From assembly GCF_002906855.1 (NCBI RefSeq), contig NZ_MINI01000038.1, positions 1,612,001 through 1,676,000 on the forward strand: a DNA stretch of 64,000 nt, read 5' to 3'. This DNA comes from Pseudomonas putida. Its GTDB lineage: Bacteria; Pseudomonadota; Gammaproteobacteria; Pseudomonadales; Pseudomonadaceae. The notes under the pieces were generated by a model. That model searched no databases. It was given only the letters and a program-made list of their open reading frames with translations, and had not been told where the DNA came from. The position numbers were made by a program, and so were the translations under genes. Shown in pieces: positions 34,306-45,043 of this stretch (positions within the stretch are counted from its first letter, which is position 1; the number at the start of each line of letters is the position of its first letter).

Positions 34306-36273
34306 TCACTTCCCTCGAATCAGCTTGCGCAACATGAACCGGTTCGGGTGGCAGGCTTCGACCACCGGCCGTGGCAACGGCAACGGTTCACCACTGGCCC
34401 AGGCTGCAATCAGCTCCCCACTCAACGGCGCCGTGATCAGTCCTCGCGAGCCATGCCCACTGTTCACATACAGCCCATCCACCCACGGGCACGCCACCTC
34501 CGGCACCTGTCGCGCATCCTTGCCAAGCACGGCATAGGCCTCGGCAAACAACGCAGGGTCGGCTACCGGCCCGACAATCGGCAGGTAGTCGGGGCTGGTA
34601 CAACGAAACGCCGCACGACCCTGCAACTGCTCGATGTCGAGTGTCTGTGCTCCAAGGCGCGAGGCCAGGTCGGTGGAAATCTCGTCCAGCAATGCCAGGT
34701 TGCCCTGGTGCTCGGCGACCGTCGGTGTCAGGTCGTCGTTGTGGAAATCGAAACTGGCGCCCAAGGTGTGCTCATCACAACGGGGCGGTGCGACGTAGCC
34801 ATCGGCACAGACCACGGTGCGCAATGCGCGGCTGGCCGTGGTGGCCGGCAGGCGGGTGATCTGCCCGCGAATGCGCTTGAGCGGCAATTGCGCGCAAGGC
34901 TCGAAGCGGCGCACATCTGCGGCCCCGGCCAGCACCACCAGCGGCGCGCTGGCCAGCAAACGCTCGCCATCCCACGCCTGCCACAGGCCGTCGGCCTTGC
35001 GCAGTTCGACCACGTTCTGGTGCAGCTGAATGCGAATATCCGGATGCTTCAGCTGCGCCTCGCACAGCGCGGGAGGGTGCACCCAACCACCTTCCGGATA
35101 GAACAGGCCGCCCGCCGGCAGCGCCACCCCGGCAATCGCCTCGGCTTCGGCCTGCTCAAGTGCCCGTAGCAGGCTACTGTCGAAGGCATCGGCAAGCTTG
35201 GCCTGGCGCTCGCCTTCCTTGCTGTCGAAGGCCAGCTGCAGCACGCCGCAAGCATCCCAGTCGCGGCCACGCTGCAAGCGTTCGAGCTGGCGCCGGGTGA
35301 AGCCGAAGCCGGACAGGATCATCTGCGACAGGGCGGTGCCATGGGCGGACAATTTCAGGTACAGCACGCCCTGCGGATTGCCCGAGGCCTCCCGGGCAGG
35401 TGCACCGTGGCGCTCCAGTACCGTCACCTGCCAGCCGCGTGCGGCCAGGCTGGCGGCACTGGCGCTGCCCGCCAGGCCGGCACCGATCACCAGTGCCCGA
35501 CGCGGGCCGGCCACGGGGGCAGGGCGGGCGTACCAGGGCGCGGCGCTGGCCGTAGAGGGATGCCCGGTGTATTCGCCACTCATCACCTCCCACTTCTTGC
35601 CGATGCCAGGGATCTTCTTCATGGTGAAGCCGGCATCGATCAGCCCGCGGCGTACCCAGCCGGTGGTGGTGAAGGTACCCAATGCGGTACCGGCATGCGC
35701 CAGCCTGGCCAGTTGCGCGAACAGCTCGGGGGTCCACATGTCGGGGTTCTTCGCGGGCGCGAAGCCGTCGAGGAACCACACGTCGATGTGCGCGTCGAGC
35801 TGCGGCAGTTGTTCCAGCACGTCACCGATCAGCAGGGTCAGGGTGATCCGGCCATTGTCGAAGCTGAACTGCTGGAAACCCGGGTGTACTGCCACGTACT
35901 GCGCCAGGAACGGCTCGGTGAAGGCCGCCATCTCGGGCCACAGGCGCACGGCGCGGGCCATGTCGTCATGGCCGAGCGGGTACTTCTCGACACTGATGAA
36001 GTGCAGGCGCGCATCGGCATGGGCCTTTTCGGCGAACAGCTGCCAGGCGCAGAAGAAGTTCATGCCGGTGCCGAAGCCGGTTTCGCCGATCACCAGGCAG
36101 CCATGTGGCGCCAGGTCGGCGAAGCGTTGCGCCAGGCGGGTCTGCTCGAGGAATACGTAGCGGGTTTCGTCGGTGCCTTCATTCTTGGAGAAATAGACGT
36201 CGTCGTACTGCCGCGAGTGAGGGCGGCCCTGGTCGTCCCAGTCGATCTGGGCATGCTGGAGGAGGGTGGACAT
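34306..36273 (-). CDS. mnmC: Bifunctional tRNA mnm5s2U biosynthesis enzyme MnmC
   Basis: A 655-residue fusion. The N-terminal MnmC2 methyltransferase (about 1-240, SAM loop IGETGFGTGMNF and YDDVYFSKNEG) makes the last methylation. The C-terminal FAD oxidase MnmC1 (about 260-650, dinucleotide motif VIGAGLAGSASAASLA) removes the carboxymethyl group. The enzyme completes wobble U34 modification in Glu/Gln/Lys tRNAs. The start at ATG 36273 (MSTLLQHAQIDWDDQG) is the family's usual N-terminus; the frame stays open beyond it into the pap promoter region. Confidence 0.95.
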   Translation of the reverse strand: MSTLLQHAQIDWDDQGRPHSRQYDDVYFSKNEGTDETRYVFLEQTRLAQRFADLAPHGCLVIGETGFGTGMNFFCAWQLFAEKAHADARLHFISVEKYPLGHDDMARAVRLWPEMAAFTEPFLAQYVAVHPGFQQFSFDNGRITLTLLIGDVLEQLPQLDAHIDVWFLDGFAPAKNPDMWTPELFAQLARLAHAGTALGTFTTTGWVRRGLIDAGFTMKKIPGIGKKWEVMSGEYTGHPSTASAAPWYARPAPVAGPRRALVIGAGLAGSASAASLAARGWQVTVLERHGAPAREASGNPQGVLYLKLSAHGTALSQMILSGFGFTRRQLERLQRGRDWDACGVLQLAFDSKEGERQAKLADAFDSSLLRALEQAEAEAIAGVALPAGGLFYPEGGWVHPPALCEAQLKHPDIRIQLHQNVVELRKADGLWQAWDGERLLASAPLVVLAGAADVRRFEPCAQLPLKRIRGQITRLPATTASRALRTVVCADGYVAPPRCDEHTLGASFDFHNDDLTPTVAEHQGNLALLDEISTDLASRLGAQTLDIEQLQGRAAFRCTSPDYLPIVGPVADPALFAEAYAVLGKDARQVPEVACPWVDGLYVNSGHGSRGLITAPLSGELIAAWASGEPLPLPRPVVEACHPNRFMLRKLIRGK

Positions 36274-36376
36274 GATTGGCTCGGTTGCAGCGGATGTACG
36301 GATTTTATGCCATCTGGGTTTGCACAGGCACTCTGCAAATCCGCTAGTCTTGCTTATCCAATGAAGGAGCCAGTGC

Positions 36377-37870
36377 ATGTTCGAATCCGCGGAAATCGGT
36401 CACAGCATCGACAAGGAAACCTACGACGCAGAAGTCCCCGCGCTGCGTGAGGCGCTGCTGGAGGCCCAGTACGAACTCAAGCAGCAGGCGCGTTTCCCGG
36501 TGATCGTGCTGATCAACGGCGTCGAAGGCGCCGGCAAGGGCGAAACGGTCAAGCTGCTCAACGAGTGGATGGACCCGCGCATGATCGACGTGCTCACCTT
36601 CGACCAGCAGACCGATGAAGAACTGGCCCGGCCCCCGGCCTGGCGCTACTGGCGGGCGCTGCCGCCCAAAGGGCGGATGGGCGTGTTCTTCGGCAACTGG
36701 TACAGCCAGATGCTCCAGGGCCGGGTGCACGGCGTGTTCAAGGATGCCGTGCTCGACCAGGCCATTGCCGGGGCCGAGCGCCTGGAGCAGATGCTCTGCG
36801 ACGAAGGCGCGCTGATCATCAAGTTCTGGTTCCACCTGTCCAAGAAGCAGATGAAGGCGCGCCTGAAATCGCTCAAGGACGACCCGCTGCACAGCTGGAA
36901 GATCAGCCCGCTGGACTGGCAGCAGTCGGAAACCTACGACCGTTTCGTGCGCTTCGGCGAGCGTGTGCTGCGCCGCACCAGCCGCGACTATGCACCTTGG
37001 CATGTGGTCGAAGGTGTCGACCCTCACTACCGCAGCCTGGCCGTGGGCCGCATCCTGCTCGATAGCCTGCAGGCCGCACTGGCCGTGAACCCCAAGGGAA
37101 AGCACCAGGGCAATATCGCGCCGCTGGGCCGCAGCATCGACCAGCGCAACCTGCTGGGCGCGCTGGACATGACCCTGCGCCTGGACAAGCAAGACTACCA
37201 GGAGCAGCTGGTCGCCGAGCAGGCTCGGCTGGCAGGGCTGCTGCGCCACAAGCATATGCGCCGGCATGCCTTGGTGGCCGCCTTCGAGGGCAATGATGCT
37301 GCTGGCAAGGGCGGTGCCATCCGCCGCGTCGCCGCCGCGCTCGACCCACGGCAGTACCGGATCGTGCCGATTGCCGCGCCGACCGAGGAAGAGCGTGCGC
37401 AGCCGTATCTGTGGCGCTTCTGGCGGCACATTCCGGCGCGTGGCAAGTTCACCATCTTCGACCGCTCCTGGTACGGCCGCGTGCTGGTTGAACGCATCGA
37501 GGGGTTCTGCACGCCAGCCGACTGGATGCGCGCCTATGGCGAAATCAACGATTTCGAGGAGCAGTTGGTCAATGCGGGCGTGGTGCTGGTCAAGTTCTGG
37601 CTGGCGATCGATCAGCAGACCCAGCTGGAGCGCTTTGAAGAGCGCGAGCAGATCCCGTTCAAGCGCTACAAGATCACCGAAGACGACTGGCGCAACCGCG
37701 ACAAGTGGGACGACTACACCCAGGCCGTGGGCGACATGGTCGACCGCACCAGCAGCGAGATCGCACCCTGGACACTGGTCGAAGCCAACGACAAGCGCTG
37801 GGCACGGGTGAAGGTGCTGCGCACGATCAATGAGGCCCTGGAGGCGGCTTTCGCCAAGGACAAGAAATAA
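36377..37870 (+). CDS. pap: Polyphosphate:AMP phosphotransferase (two-domain PPK2)
   Basis: A 497-residue cytosolic enzyme with two PPK2 domains, the class II arrangement that phosphorylates AMP to ADP with polyphosphate. P-loops are GVEGAGKGE (48-56) in the first domain and EGNDAAGKGG (about 300) in the second. The second lid region, DRSWYGRVLVER, keeps the expected Asp/Arg, whereas the first has GNWYSQML in the same place. By analogy with the P. aeruginosa PPK2-type AMP phosphotransferase, the C-terminal domain should be the catalytic one. It is monocistronic. Confidence 0.93.
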   Translation: MFESAEIGHSIDKETYDAEVPALREALLEAQYELKQQARFPVIVLINGVEGAGKGETVKLLNEWMDPRMIDVLTFDQQTDEELARPPAWRYWRALPPKGRMGVFFGNWYSQMLQGRVHGVFKDAVLDQAIAGAERLEQMLCDEGALIIKFWFHLSKKQMKARLKSLKDDPLHSWKISPLDWQQSETYDRFVRFGERVLRRTSRDYAPWHVVEGVDPHYRSLAVGRILLDSLQAALAVNPKGKHQGNIAPLGRSIDQRNLLGALDMTLRLDKQDYQEQLVAEQARLAGLLRHKHMRRHALVAAFEGNDAAGKGGAIRRVAAALDPRQYRIVPIAAPTEEERAQPYLWRFWRHIPARGKFTIFDRSWYGRVLVERIEGFCTPADWMRAYGEINDFEEQLVNAGVVLVKFWLAIDQQTQLERFEEREQIPFKRYKITEDDWRNRDKWDDYTQAVGDMVDRTSSEIAPWTLVEANDKRWARVKVLRTINEALEAAFAKDKK

Positions 37871-37987
37871 CCAGGCATGCCGCGAGGGAATGACCCGATG
37901 AATTTATTTCCCGGCATTTTCCTCCGGCTCGGTGCGCCAAGCCCTTAGAATTCGGTTACCCGCACCAAGGGCTAATTCGAGGACTGT

Positions 37988-38941
37988 ATGCACACGACTT
38001 CCGGCCGTTGGGGCTACGGCCTGTTCCTGGCACTGTTGACCGCGCTGCTCTGGGGCATCCTGCCGATCAAACTCAAGCAGGTGCTGCAGGTGGTCGACCC
38101 GATGACCGTCACCTGGTACCGCCTGCTGGTCTCCGGCGGCGTGCTGTTCGCCTGGCTGGCGGCCCAGCGGCGCCTGCCTTCGCTGCGCAAGCTGGCGCCC
38201 AAGGGCAGGGCCCTGATCGTGGTGGCCGTGTTCGGGCTGATGGGCAACTACGTGTTGTACCTGATCGGCCTGAACCTGCTGAGCCCCGGCACCGCCCAGC
38301 TGGTGGTGCAGATGGGGCCGGTGCTGTTGCTGGTGGCCAGCGTGTTCGTGTTCAAGGAGCGCTTCAGCCTGGGGCAGGGCATCGGCCTGCTGGTGCTGCT
38401 GTGCGGTTTTGGCCTGTTCTTCAATCAGCGCCTGGAAGAGCTGCTGACCTCACTTGGCGCCTATACCACGGGGGTCCTGACCGTTCTCATGGCGACCAGC
38501 ATCTGGGTGTTCTATGCCCTGAGCCAGAAGCAACTGCTGACGGTGTGGCATTCGCAGCAGGTGATGATGGTCATCTACCTGAGCTGCGCGGCACTGCTGA
38601 CGCCGTGGGTACATCCGCTGGAGGCGCTGCAATTGACCCCCGTTCAGGGTTGGCTGCTACTGGCCTGCTGCCTGAACACCCTGGTGGCGTATGGCGCGTT
38701 TGCCGAGGCGCTGGCGCATTGGGAGGCGTCGCGGGTGAGTGCCACGCTGGCGCTGACGCCGCTCGTCACCTTTGTTGCGGTGGCGTTGGCCGCCGTGGTG
38801 TGGCCGGAGTATGTGCAGGCCGAGGACATCAATACCTTGGGCTATGTGGGGGCGGTGACGGTGGTGGCGGGGTCGACGCTGGTGGCCCTGGGGCCTTCGC
38901 TGGTGGCCGGGTGGAAGGCCAGAAGGGCACGATTGGCTTGA
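37988..38941 (+). CDS. EamA/DMT-family transporter
   Basis: A 317-residue inner-membrane protein with ten predicted helices arranged as two EamA repeats (about 12-145 and 158-300). Such drug/metabolite transporters usually export amino acids or other metabolites. No substrate can be deduced. It is alone between pap and a long REP palindrome. Confidence 0.88.
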   Translation: MHTTSGRWGYGLFLALLTALLWGILPIKLKQVLQVVDPMTVTWYRLLVSGGVLFAWLAAQRRLPSLRKLAPKGRALIVVAVFGLMGNYVLYLIGLNLLSPGTAQLVVQMGPVLLLVASVFVFKERFSLGQGIGLLVLLCGFGLFFNQRLEELLTSLGAYTTGVLTVLMATSIWVFYALSQKQLLTVWHSQQVMMVIYLSCAALLTPWVHPLEALQLTPVQGWLLLACCLNTLVAYGAFAEALAHWEASRVSATLALTPLVTFVAVALAAVVWPEYVQAEDINTLGYVGAVTVVAGSTLVALGPSLVAGWKARRARLA

Positions 38942-38952
38942 GCTGAAAAGTT

Positions 38953-39049
38953 GCCTGTGCCGGCCTCTTCGCGGGGCAAGCCCGCTCCTACAGAGGGTAC
39001 GCGATCACCTGTAGGAGCGGGCTTGCCCCGCGAAGAGGCCGGCACAGGC
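38953..39049. repeat. REP doublet with perfect 41-bp arms
   Basis: Left arm 38953-38993 and right arm 39009-39049 are exactly complementary over 41 bp with a 15-bp spacer. Each arm is a full REP unit plus flanks. It lies between convergent genes (EamA transporter and fumC). Confidence 0.93.
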
Positions 39050-39059
39050 TATTGATGAG

Positions 39060-40454
<1,395 letters not shown>

Positions 40455-40608
40455 GCTGCGTTCACTCCTTTGTCAGTCAGAATCAGCAGTTTAGGCCCTC
40501 ATGCGATCGAGCGGTTCATTCGCTCGTCGTGCCACTTGAGCGCTGCGCCCTGACGGGAGCAGAATGCTCTACTCTGAGGTACCGCCTCCCCCTCCTGAAG
40601 GAAATGCA

Positions 40609-41133
40609 ATGACCCGTCTCCGTGTCCTCTGTGCTGCCGTCGCCCTGGCCTGTGCCAGCGGCCAGGTACTCGCTGCCACTGCCAGCCACAATGCTGCCGC
40701 CGAGAAATTCCTGACCCTGGCCAATGCCGACAAGCTGGGCACCCCGGTGTACATGCAGGTCCAGCAGATGTTCGCCCAGCGTTTCGCCCAGACCAAGGCC
40801 CCGGCCTCCAAGCAGCCGGTGCTCGAGAGCTACCAGGCCAAGGCCAACGCCGCGCTGGACAACGCCATCGGCTGGAACAAGCTGAAGCCGAAGATGGTCG
40901 ACCTGTACACCCAGACCTTCACCGAGCAGGAGCTCAAGGACCTGGTCAAGTTCTACGAGTCGCCGCTGGGCAAGAAAGTCCTGCGTGAAATGCCCAAGGT
41001 CACCCAGCAGTCGGCCCAGCTGACCCAGACCAGCCTGGAACCGGCCGTACCGGTGGTCAACAAGCTGTTGGACGACATGACCAAGGAGCTGGACCCGAAC
41101 GCAGGCAAGGCCGCCGCCCCGGCCAAGAAGTGA
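40609..41133 (+). CDS. Exported DUF2059 protein
   Basis: A 174-residue periplasmic protein with signal peptide MTRLRVLCAAVALACASGQVL and a helical DUF2059 domain (TFTEQELKDLVKFYESPLGKK). The function is not established. AAGGA lies seven bases before ATG 40609. It is followed 10 bp later by the bolA-like gene, probably in one operon. Confidence 0.88.
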   Translation: MTRLRVLCAAVALACASGQVLAATASHNAAAEKFLTLANADKLGTPVYMQVQQMFAQRFAQTKAPASKQPVLESYQAKANAALDNAIGWNKLKPKMVDLYTQTFTEQELKDLVKFYESPLGKKVLREMPKVTQQSAQLTQTSLEPAVPVVNKLLDDMTKELDPNAGKAAAPAKK

Positions 41134-41143
41134 GTAACGCCCG

Positions 41144-41440
41144 ATGAGCATGCAGCAACGCATCGAGCAACAACTGGCCGCCCTGGCCCCGCAACACCTT
41201 GAAGTGCTCAACGAAAGCCACATGCACAGCCGTGGCCAGGAAACCCACTACAAGGCGGTGATCGTCAGCGAGCAGTTTGCCGGGCTCAACAGCGTCAAGC
41301 GCCACCAGAAGGTCTACGCCACCATGGGTGAGCTGATGGGCCAGATACACGCTCTGGCGATCCACACCTACACGGCCGAGGAGTGGGCCAAGGTGGGCGT
41401 GGCACCGGCCTCGCCGGTGTGTGCAGGCGGCGGGCACTGA
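41144..41440 (+). CDS. bolA: BolA family protein
   Basis: A 98-residue stress/morphology protein with the class II KH-like fold. The conserved ESHMHSRGQETHYKAVIVS and VKRHQKVYATMGELM (with the His and the helix of the family) are present. BolA proteins often work with monothiol glutaredoxins in Fe-S metabolism. It is second in the DUF2059-bolA unit and closed by a terminator. Confidence 0.93.
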   Translation: MSMQQRIEQQLAALAPQHLEVLNESHMHSRGQETHYKAVIVSEQFAGLNSVKRHQKVYATMGELMGQIHALAIHTYTAEEWAKVGVAPASPVCAGGGH

Positions 41441-41469
41441 ATCCTTTCCGGCAATCTGGTAGACTGCCC

Positions 41470-41496
41470 AACGCGCCGCTTGTCGGCGCGTTTTTA
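41470..41496 (+). terminator. Intrinsic terminator after bolA
   Basis: A 9-bp stem (41470-41478 with 41484-41492) with five-base loop and a following T-rich run (TTTTTATTTG). Confidence 0.88.
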
Positions 41497-41549
41497 TTTG
41501 TCATTCCGGTCCGCCCCTTACGAGGGTGACCACCTGGAGAACCGATTTC

Positions 41550-42482
41550 ATGTCCCAAGCTATCGTCGTGGCGGCGCTGTACAAGTTCGTCACTCTGGAA
41601 GACTACGTCGAACTGCGTGAGCCACTGCTCAAGGCCATGCTCGACAACGGCGTCAAAGGCACCTTGCTGCTGGCCCGCGAAGGCATCAACGGCACCGTTT
41701 CGGCCACTCGCGAAGGCATCGACGGCCTGCTCGCCTGGCTGCGCAACGACCCGCGCCTGGTGGATGTCGATCACAAAGAGTCCTACTGCGACGAGCAGCC
41801 GTTCTACCGCACCAAGGTCAAGCTCAAGAAAGAGATCGTCACCCTCGGCGTGCCGGGTGTCGACCCGAACCAGGCCGTCGGCACCTATGTCGAGCCCAAG
41901 GACTGGAACGCCCTGATCAGCGACCCGGAAGTGCTGCTGATCGACACCCGCAACGACTACGAAGTGGCCATCGGTACCTTCAAGGGCGCCATCGACCCGA
42001 AGACCGAGACCTTCCGCGAGTTCCCCGAGTACATCAAGGCCAACTTCGACCCGAGCAAGCACAAGAAGGTCGCGATGTTCTGCACTGGCGGCATCCGTTG
42101 CGAAAAAGCTTCCAGCTACATGCTCGGTGAAGGCTTCGAGGAGGTCTATCATCTTAAGGGTGGCGTCCTGAAATACTTCGAGGAAGTGCCTCAGGAAGAA
42201 AGCCTCTGGGACGGCGACTGCTTCGTCTTCGACAACCGTGTCACGGTGCGCCATGACCTGAGCGAAGGCGAGTACGACCAGTGCCATGCCTGCCGCCACC
42301 CGGTCGATGCCAAGGACCGCGAGTCCGAGCACTATTCGCCAGGCGTGAGCTGCCCGCATTGCTGGGACACCCTGAGCGAGAAGACCCGGCGCAGCGCCAT
42401 CGACCGGCAGAAGCAGATCGAGCTGGCCAAGGCCCGCAACCAGCCACACCCGATTGGTTACAACTACAAAGCCGAGGCTTGA
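41550..42482 (+). CDS. trhO: tRNA uridine-34 hydroxylase TrhO (rhodanese domain, YceA family)
   Basis: A 310-residue protein: an acylphosphatase-like N-terminal domain (about 1-95, with [10 protein letters not shown]) is followed by a rhodanese domain (about 125-215) with active-site Cys in [13 protein letters not shown] Cys-rich C-terminus ([23 protein letters not shown]) suggests metal binding. The family makes 5-hydroxyuridine at the tRNA wobble position with oxygen. GGAG is ten bases before the ATG. The DsbA-like gene follows three bases after the stop. Confidence 0.92.
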   Translation: MSQAIVVAALYKFVTLEDYVELREPLLKAMLDNGVKGTLLLAREGINGTVSATREGIDGLLAWLRNDPRLVDVDHKESYCDEQPFYRTKVKLKKEIVTLGVPGVDPNQAVGTYVEPKDWNALISDPEVLLIDTRNDYEVAIGTFKGAIDPKTETFREFPEYIKANFDPSKHKKVAMFCTGGIRCEKASSYMLGEGFEEVYHLKGGVLKYFEEVPQEESLWDGDCFVFDNRVTVRHDLSEGEYDQCHACRHPVDAKDRESEHYSPGVSCPHCWDTLSEKTRRSAIDRQKQIELAKARNQPHPIGYNYKAEA

Positions 42483-42485
42483 ACC

Positions 42486-43118
42486 ATGACCGCCCGCCTG
42501 ATCTATGTGATGGACCCGATGTGCTCCTGGTGCTGGGGGTTCGCGCCAGTGGCTGCGGCGCTGATCGCACAGGCCGCCGAGGCGGGCGTCAGCACGCGGC
42601 TGGTGCCGGGCGGCCTGCGCAGCGGTGGCAGCGCGCTGGACGGCTCGACCCGCAAGTACATCCTCGAACACTGGCAGGCGGTGGCCGAAGCCACCGGGCA
42701 GCCGTTCCGTTTCGAAGGCGCCATGCCTGACGGCTTCGTCTACGACACCGAACCGGCCTGCCGCGCCCTGGTCACTGCCCGCGAGCTGGACGCCGAACGT
42801 GTCTGGCCGCTGCTGGCGCTGATCCAGCGTTCGTTCTACGAGCACGGCCTGGATGTCACCCGCGCCCCGCAACTGGTCGAGCTGGCCGAACAGGCCGGCT
42901 TCGACCGTGAGCGCTTCGCCCAGCAGTTCGCCAGCCATGACACCCGCGCCGCCACCAGCGCGGACTTCAGCTGGGTGCAGGACCTCGGCATCGCCGGCTT
43001 CCCGACCCTGCTGGCCGAGCGCAACGGCCAACTGGCGTTGCTGACCAACGGCTACCAGCCGCTGGACAGCCTGCAACCCTTGCTTGGCCGCTGGCTGCAG
43101 CAGGCCGTCTGTGCTTGA
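42486..43118 (+). CDS. DsbA-family thioredoxin-fold protein (cytoplasmic)
   Basis: A 210-residue oxidoreductase with the redox site CSWC (Cys13, Cys16), a helical insertion and the cis-proline loop GFPTL (about 178-182). There is no signal peptide, so it is predicted in the cytosol, like FrnE-type members. It overlaps the start of the ABC exporter gene. Clustering with trhO hints at thiol chemistry, but the substrate is unknown. Confidence 0.88.
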   Translation: MTARLIYVMDPMCSWCWGFAPVAAALIAQAAEAGVSTRLVPGGLRSGGSALDGSTRKYILEHWQAVAEATGQPFRFEGAMPDGFVYDTEPACRALVTARELDAERVWPLLALIQRSFYEHGLDVTRAPQLVELAEQAGFDRERFAQQFASHDTRAATSADFSWVQDLGIAGFPTLLAERNGQLALLTNGYQPLDSLQPLLGRWLQQAVCA

Positions 43119-44943
43119 TCTGCCAGGGTCGCCAGACCCTGTGCCAGGGAAGCCCGCCGCTGTGTCTGATCGCCTGAGCTGGGCGGAAATCCGCCGCCTG
43201 GCCCTGCATCACAAGAAAAACCTCTGGACCGCCAACCTCGTCGCCGTGCTCGCGGCCTGTTGCAGCGTGCCGATTCCGTTGCTGCTGCCGTTGCTGGTCG
43301 ACGAAGTGCTGCTGGGCCACGGCGACGCCGCCCTGAAATGGATGAACCACTTGCTGCCGAGCGGCTGGCAAGTGGCGGCCGGCTACATCGGCCTGATGCT
43401 GGCGGCCACGCTGTGCCTGCGCCTGGCGGCACTGGTCTTCAACGTGGTGCAGGCCAAGCTGTTCGCCGGGTTGGCCAAGGACATCGTCTACCGCCTGCGC
43501 ATTCGCCTGATCGAGCGCCTCAAGCGCATCTCGCTCAAGGAATACGAAAGCCTTGGCAGCGGTACCGTGACCACACATCTGGTCACTGACCTGGACACCC
43601 TCGACAAGTTCGTCGGCGAAACCCTCAGCCGCTTCCTGGTGGCCATGCTGACTCTCACCGGCACGGCGGCGATCCTGATCTGGATGCACTGGAAGCTGGC
43701 GTTGCTGATCCTGTTGTTCAACCCGCTGGTGATCTATTTCACCGTGCAGCTGGGCAAGCGGGTCAAGCACCTGAAGAAACTCGAGAACGACAGCACCTCG
43801 CGCTTTACCCAGGCGTTGTCGGAAACCCTGGATGCCATCCAGGAAATCCGTGCTGGCAACCGCCAGGGCTACTTCCTCGGCCGCCTCGGCCTGCGGGCCC
43901 GTGAAGTGCGCGACTATGCCGTGGAGTCGCAATGGAAGAGCGATGCCAGTGGCCGCGCCAGTGGCCTGCTGTTCCAGTTCGGTATCGATATTTTCCGCGC
44001 TGCAGCGATGCTGACCGTGCTGTTCTCCGACCTGTCGATCGGCCAGATGCTGGCGGTGTTCAGCTACCTGTGGTTCATGATCGGCCCGGTGGAGCAGCTG
44101 CTCAACCTGCAATATGCCTACTACGCCGCCGGCGGCGCGCTGAGCCGGCTCAACGAGCTGCTGTCGCGGGCCGACGAGCCGCAGTACCCGGCCGCCAGTG
44201 ACCCGTTCGTCGGCCGCGAGACGGTGGGTATCGAGGTGCGCGACCTGCGCTTCGCCTATGCCGATGAACCGGTGCTGGACCAGTTGAACCTGGTCATTGC
44301 CCCCGGTGAGAAGGTGGCCATCGTCGGTGCCAGCGGTGGCGGCAAAAGCACCCTGGTGCAGTTGCTGCTGGGCCTGTACAGCGCGCAGGCCGGGACCATC
44401 CGCTTTGGCGGTGCCAGCCTGCAGGAAATCGGCCTTGAGACCTTGCGCGAGAACGTCGCAGTGGTGCTGCAGCACCCCTCGCTGTTCAACGACAGCGTGC
44501 GCGCCAACCTGACCATGGGGCGCGAATGCACCGACGAGGCCTGCTGGCAGGCACTGCGTATTGCCCAGCTGGACGCCACCATCGCCGCCTTGCCGCAAGG
44601 GCTGGACAGCGTGGTCGGCCGCTCGGGGGTGCGCCTGTCGGGTGGGCAGCGTCAGCGCCTGGCAATCGCCCGCATGGTGCTGGCCGAGCCCAAGGTGGTC
44701 ATTCTCGATGAGGCTACCTCGGCGCTGGATGCCGCCACCGAGTACAACCTGCACCAGGCACTGGCGCGCTTTCTCAACGGCCGGACCACGCTGATCATTG
44801 CCCACCGCTTGTCGGCGGTGAAGCAGGCCGACCGCGTGCTGGTGTTTGACGGTGGCCATGTGGCCGAGGATGGCGACCACCAGCAGCTGATTGCCGAGGG
44901 AGGCTTGTACGCCAAGCTCTATGGGCATCTGCAGCAGACCTGA
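43111..44943 (+). CDS. ABC exporter, fused permease and ATPase (type IV fold)
   Basis: A 610-residue half-transporter with six membrane helices (about 40-330) and a nucleotide-binding domain. Walker A is GASGGGKST, the signature LSGGQRQRLA, Walker B VVILDEATSALD, and the H-loop IIAHRLS. GTG 43111 overlaps the DsbA-like stop; a second GTG at 43162 has AGGGAAG upstream and is a good alternative. The family includes MsbA-like and multidrug exporters; the substrate is not evident. The same gene precedes rbdA in P. aeruginosa (from memory). Confidence 0.9.
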   Translation: MLDLPGSPDPVPGKPAAVSDRLSWAEIRRLALHHKKNLWTANLVAVLAACCSVPIPLLLPLLVDEVLLGHGDAALKWMNHLLPSGWQVAAGYIGLMLAATLCLRLAALVFNVVQAKLFAGLAKDIVYRLRIRLIERLKRISLKEYESLGSGTVTTHLVTDLDTLDKFVGETLSRFLVAMLTLTGTAAILIWMHWKLALLILLFNPLVIYFTVQLGKRVKHLKKLENDSTSRFTQALSETLDAIQEIRAGNRQGYFLGRLGLRAREVRDYAVESQWKSDASGRASGLLFQFGIDIFRAAAMLTVLFSDLSIGQMLAVFSYLWFMIGPVEQLLNLQYAYYAAGGALSRLNELLSRADEPQYPAASDPFVGRETVGIEVRDLRFAYADEPVLDQLNLVIAPGEKVAIVGASGGGKSTLVQLLLGLYSAQAGTIRFGGASLQEIGLETLRENVAVVLQHPSLFNDSVRANLTMGRECTDEACWQALRIAQLDATIAALPQGLDSVVGRSGVRLSGGQRQRLAIARMVLAEPKVVILDEATSALDAATEYNLHQALARFLNGRTTLIIAHRLSAVKQADRVLVFDGGHVAEDGDHQQLIAEGGLYAKLYGHLQQT

Positions 44944-45043
44944 GTGCCCGACAAAAAATTCCCCTCCATGTAGATAGCAAATGGCCTACGCTGTGCTTGT
45001 CTGGGTTGATTCGAAGTCTTATCTGCTCTGCGACAGGGACTAA

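Noticed and set aside
37871-37987. Terminator after the polyphosphate:AMP phosphotransferase gene
   Set aside because: An ATGCCG/CGGCAT pair exists but the stem is bulged with a long loop, so support is too weak to list.
43084-43110. Longer N-terminus for the ABC exporter
   Set aside because: It would lie within the DsbA-like gene and has no ribosome binding site; GTG 43111 or 43162 is more plausible.
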